NCBI GenBank assembly: GCA_964619815.1
Contig: CAZUGK010000202.1
Location: 1-5,939 of the forward strand
DNA from: BRH-c25 sp964619815
GTDB taxonomy: Bacteria > Bacillota > Clostridia > Lutisporales > Lutisporaceae
Reading direction: 5' to 3'
Length of the DNA stretch: 5,939 nt
A program made the translations under genes and the position numbers. This document shows positions 5,672-5,939 of the stretch, one piece after another (within the stretch, counting starts at the first letter, position 1; each line of letters starts with the position of its first letter). The notes below the pieces were generated by a model that saw only the letters and a list, made by a program, of their open reading frames with translations, was not told the DNA's origin and searched no databases.

Positions 5672-5939
5672 ATGAATATATCTCAAGATGAAGCTGCATT
5701 CATACCGGAGGTGGAAGTTGTAGAACAAGGTGTTCACAATTATAGTTCCTCCGATACTTATGTAAAACCTACAGAGCCACTTTTACAGGAGCGACTGGAA
5801 TGGTTCCAGGATCAGAAGCTGGCGCTGATGGTACACTGGGGACTTTATTGTGAGCTGGGCATGGTAGCGTCATGGGCTCTCAGCGATAAAGATGGCGAGT
5901 GGTCCCGACACCAAGTAAATTGGACGGATGACCCTGAGA
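5672..5939 (+). CDS. GH29 alpha-L-fucosidase-like enzyme, N-terminal part (runs off the right edge)
   Basis: Eighty-nine residues are visible from ATG at 5672 to the window edge with no stop. Residues 43-59 (EWFQDQKLALMVHWGLY) match the GH29 N-terminal signature WFxDxKFGxFxHWGxY, including H55-W56-G57, which form part of the active-site pocket in this family. GH29 enzymes remove terminal alpha-L-fucose from glycans with retention of configuration. Full proteins are usually over 400 residues, so the catalytic nucleophile lies beyond the window. There is no signal peptide: the N-terminus MNISQDEAAFIPEVEV is acidic and polar, so a cytoplasmic enzyme is inferred. The segment after HWG (CELGMVASWALSDKDGEW) differs from the common VPAGEW type, so substrate preference may differ. 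It follows the lacI-type gene by 12 bp and is probably cotranscribed with it. Family placement is good; specificity is not shown. Confidence 0.85.
   Translation, partial: MNISQDEAAFIPEVEVVEQGVHNYSSSDTYVKPTEPLLQERLEWFQDQKLALMVHWGLYCELGMVASWALSDKDGEWSRHQVNWTDDPE

Noticed and set aside
5498..5737. Minus-strand open frame of 79 codons
   Set aside because: It overlaps the end of the regulator and the start of the fucosidase-like gene, both strongly supported, and resembles no family I know.

Overview
The window looks like a carbohydrate-utilisation locus from a low-GC Gram-positive bacterium (Firmicutes, most likely Clostridia or a Paenibacillus-like group). The reasons are the strong AGGAGG-type ribosome sites, a lipoprotein sugar-binding protein with a lipobox, LplB/LplC-type permeases with no ATPase gene beside them, and a very AT-rich divergent intergenic region. 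The exact genus cannot be read from the sequence.

Layout. On the minus strand, reading from about 4340 down to 1, lie an LplB-type permease (4170-3223), an LplC/YtcP-type permease (3210-2332), a large LplA-like solute-binding lipoprotein (2224-617) and the N-terminal half of a GH18 chitinase-family enzyme with no signal peptide (549 to beyond the left edge). On the plus strand lie a LacI-family regulator (4649-5659) and, 12 bp after it, the N-terminus of a GH29 alpha-L-fucosidase-like enzyme (5672 to beyond the right edge). The 478-bp divergent region 4171-4648 holds a near-consensus sigma-A promoter for the transporter operon, a leader of about 170 nt, and an unusually dense set of TTAAC/GTTAA motifs. 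These motifs form dyads that are good operator candidates.

How the parts may work together (inference). An extracytoplasmic lipoprotein captures an oligosaccharide and the two permeases import it, probably powered by a shared MsmX-type ATPase encoded elsewhere. Inside the cell, a fucosidase and a GH18 beta-1,4-GlcNAc-cleaving enzyme break it down, and the LacI-type regulator probably senses a product and controls both divergent units. Pairing a fucosidase with a GH18 enzyme suggests a fucosylated GlcNAc-containing substrate such as core-fucosylated N-glycan fragments, but this is not proven here.

Two runs of N (1045-1054 and 2396-2426) interrupt the binding-protein and LplC-type genes. Reading frame is kept across both. 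I see no RNA genes, CRISPR arrays, insertion sequences or phage genes.
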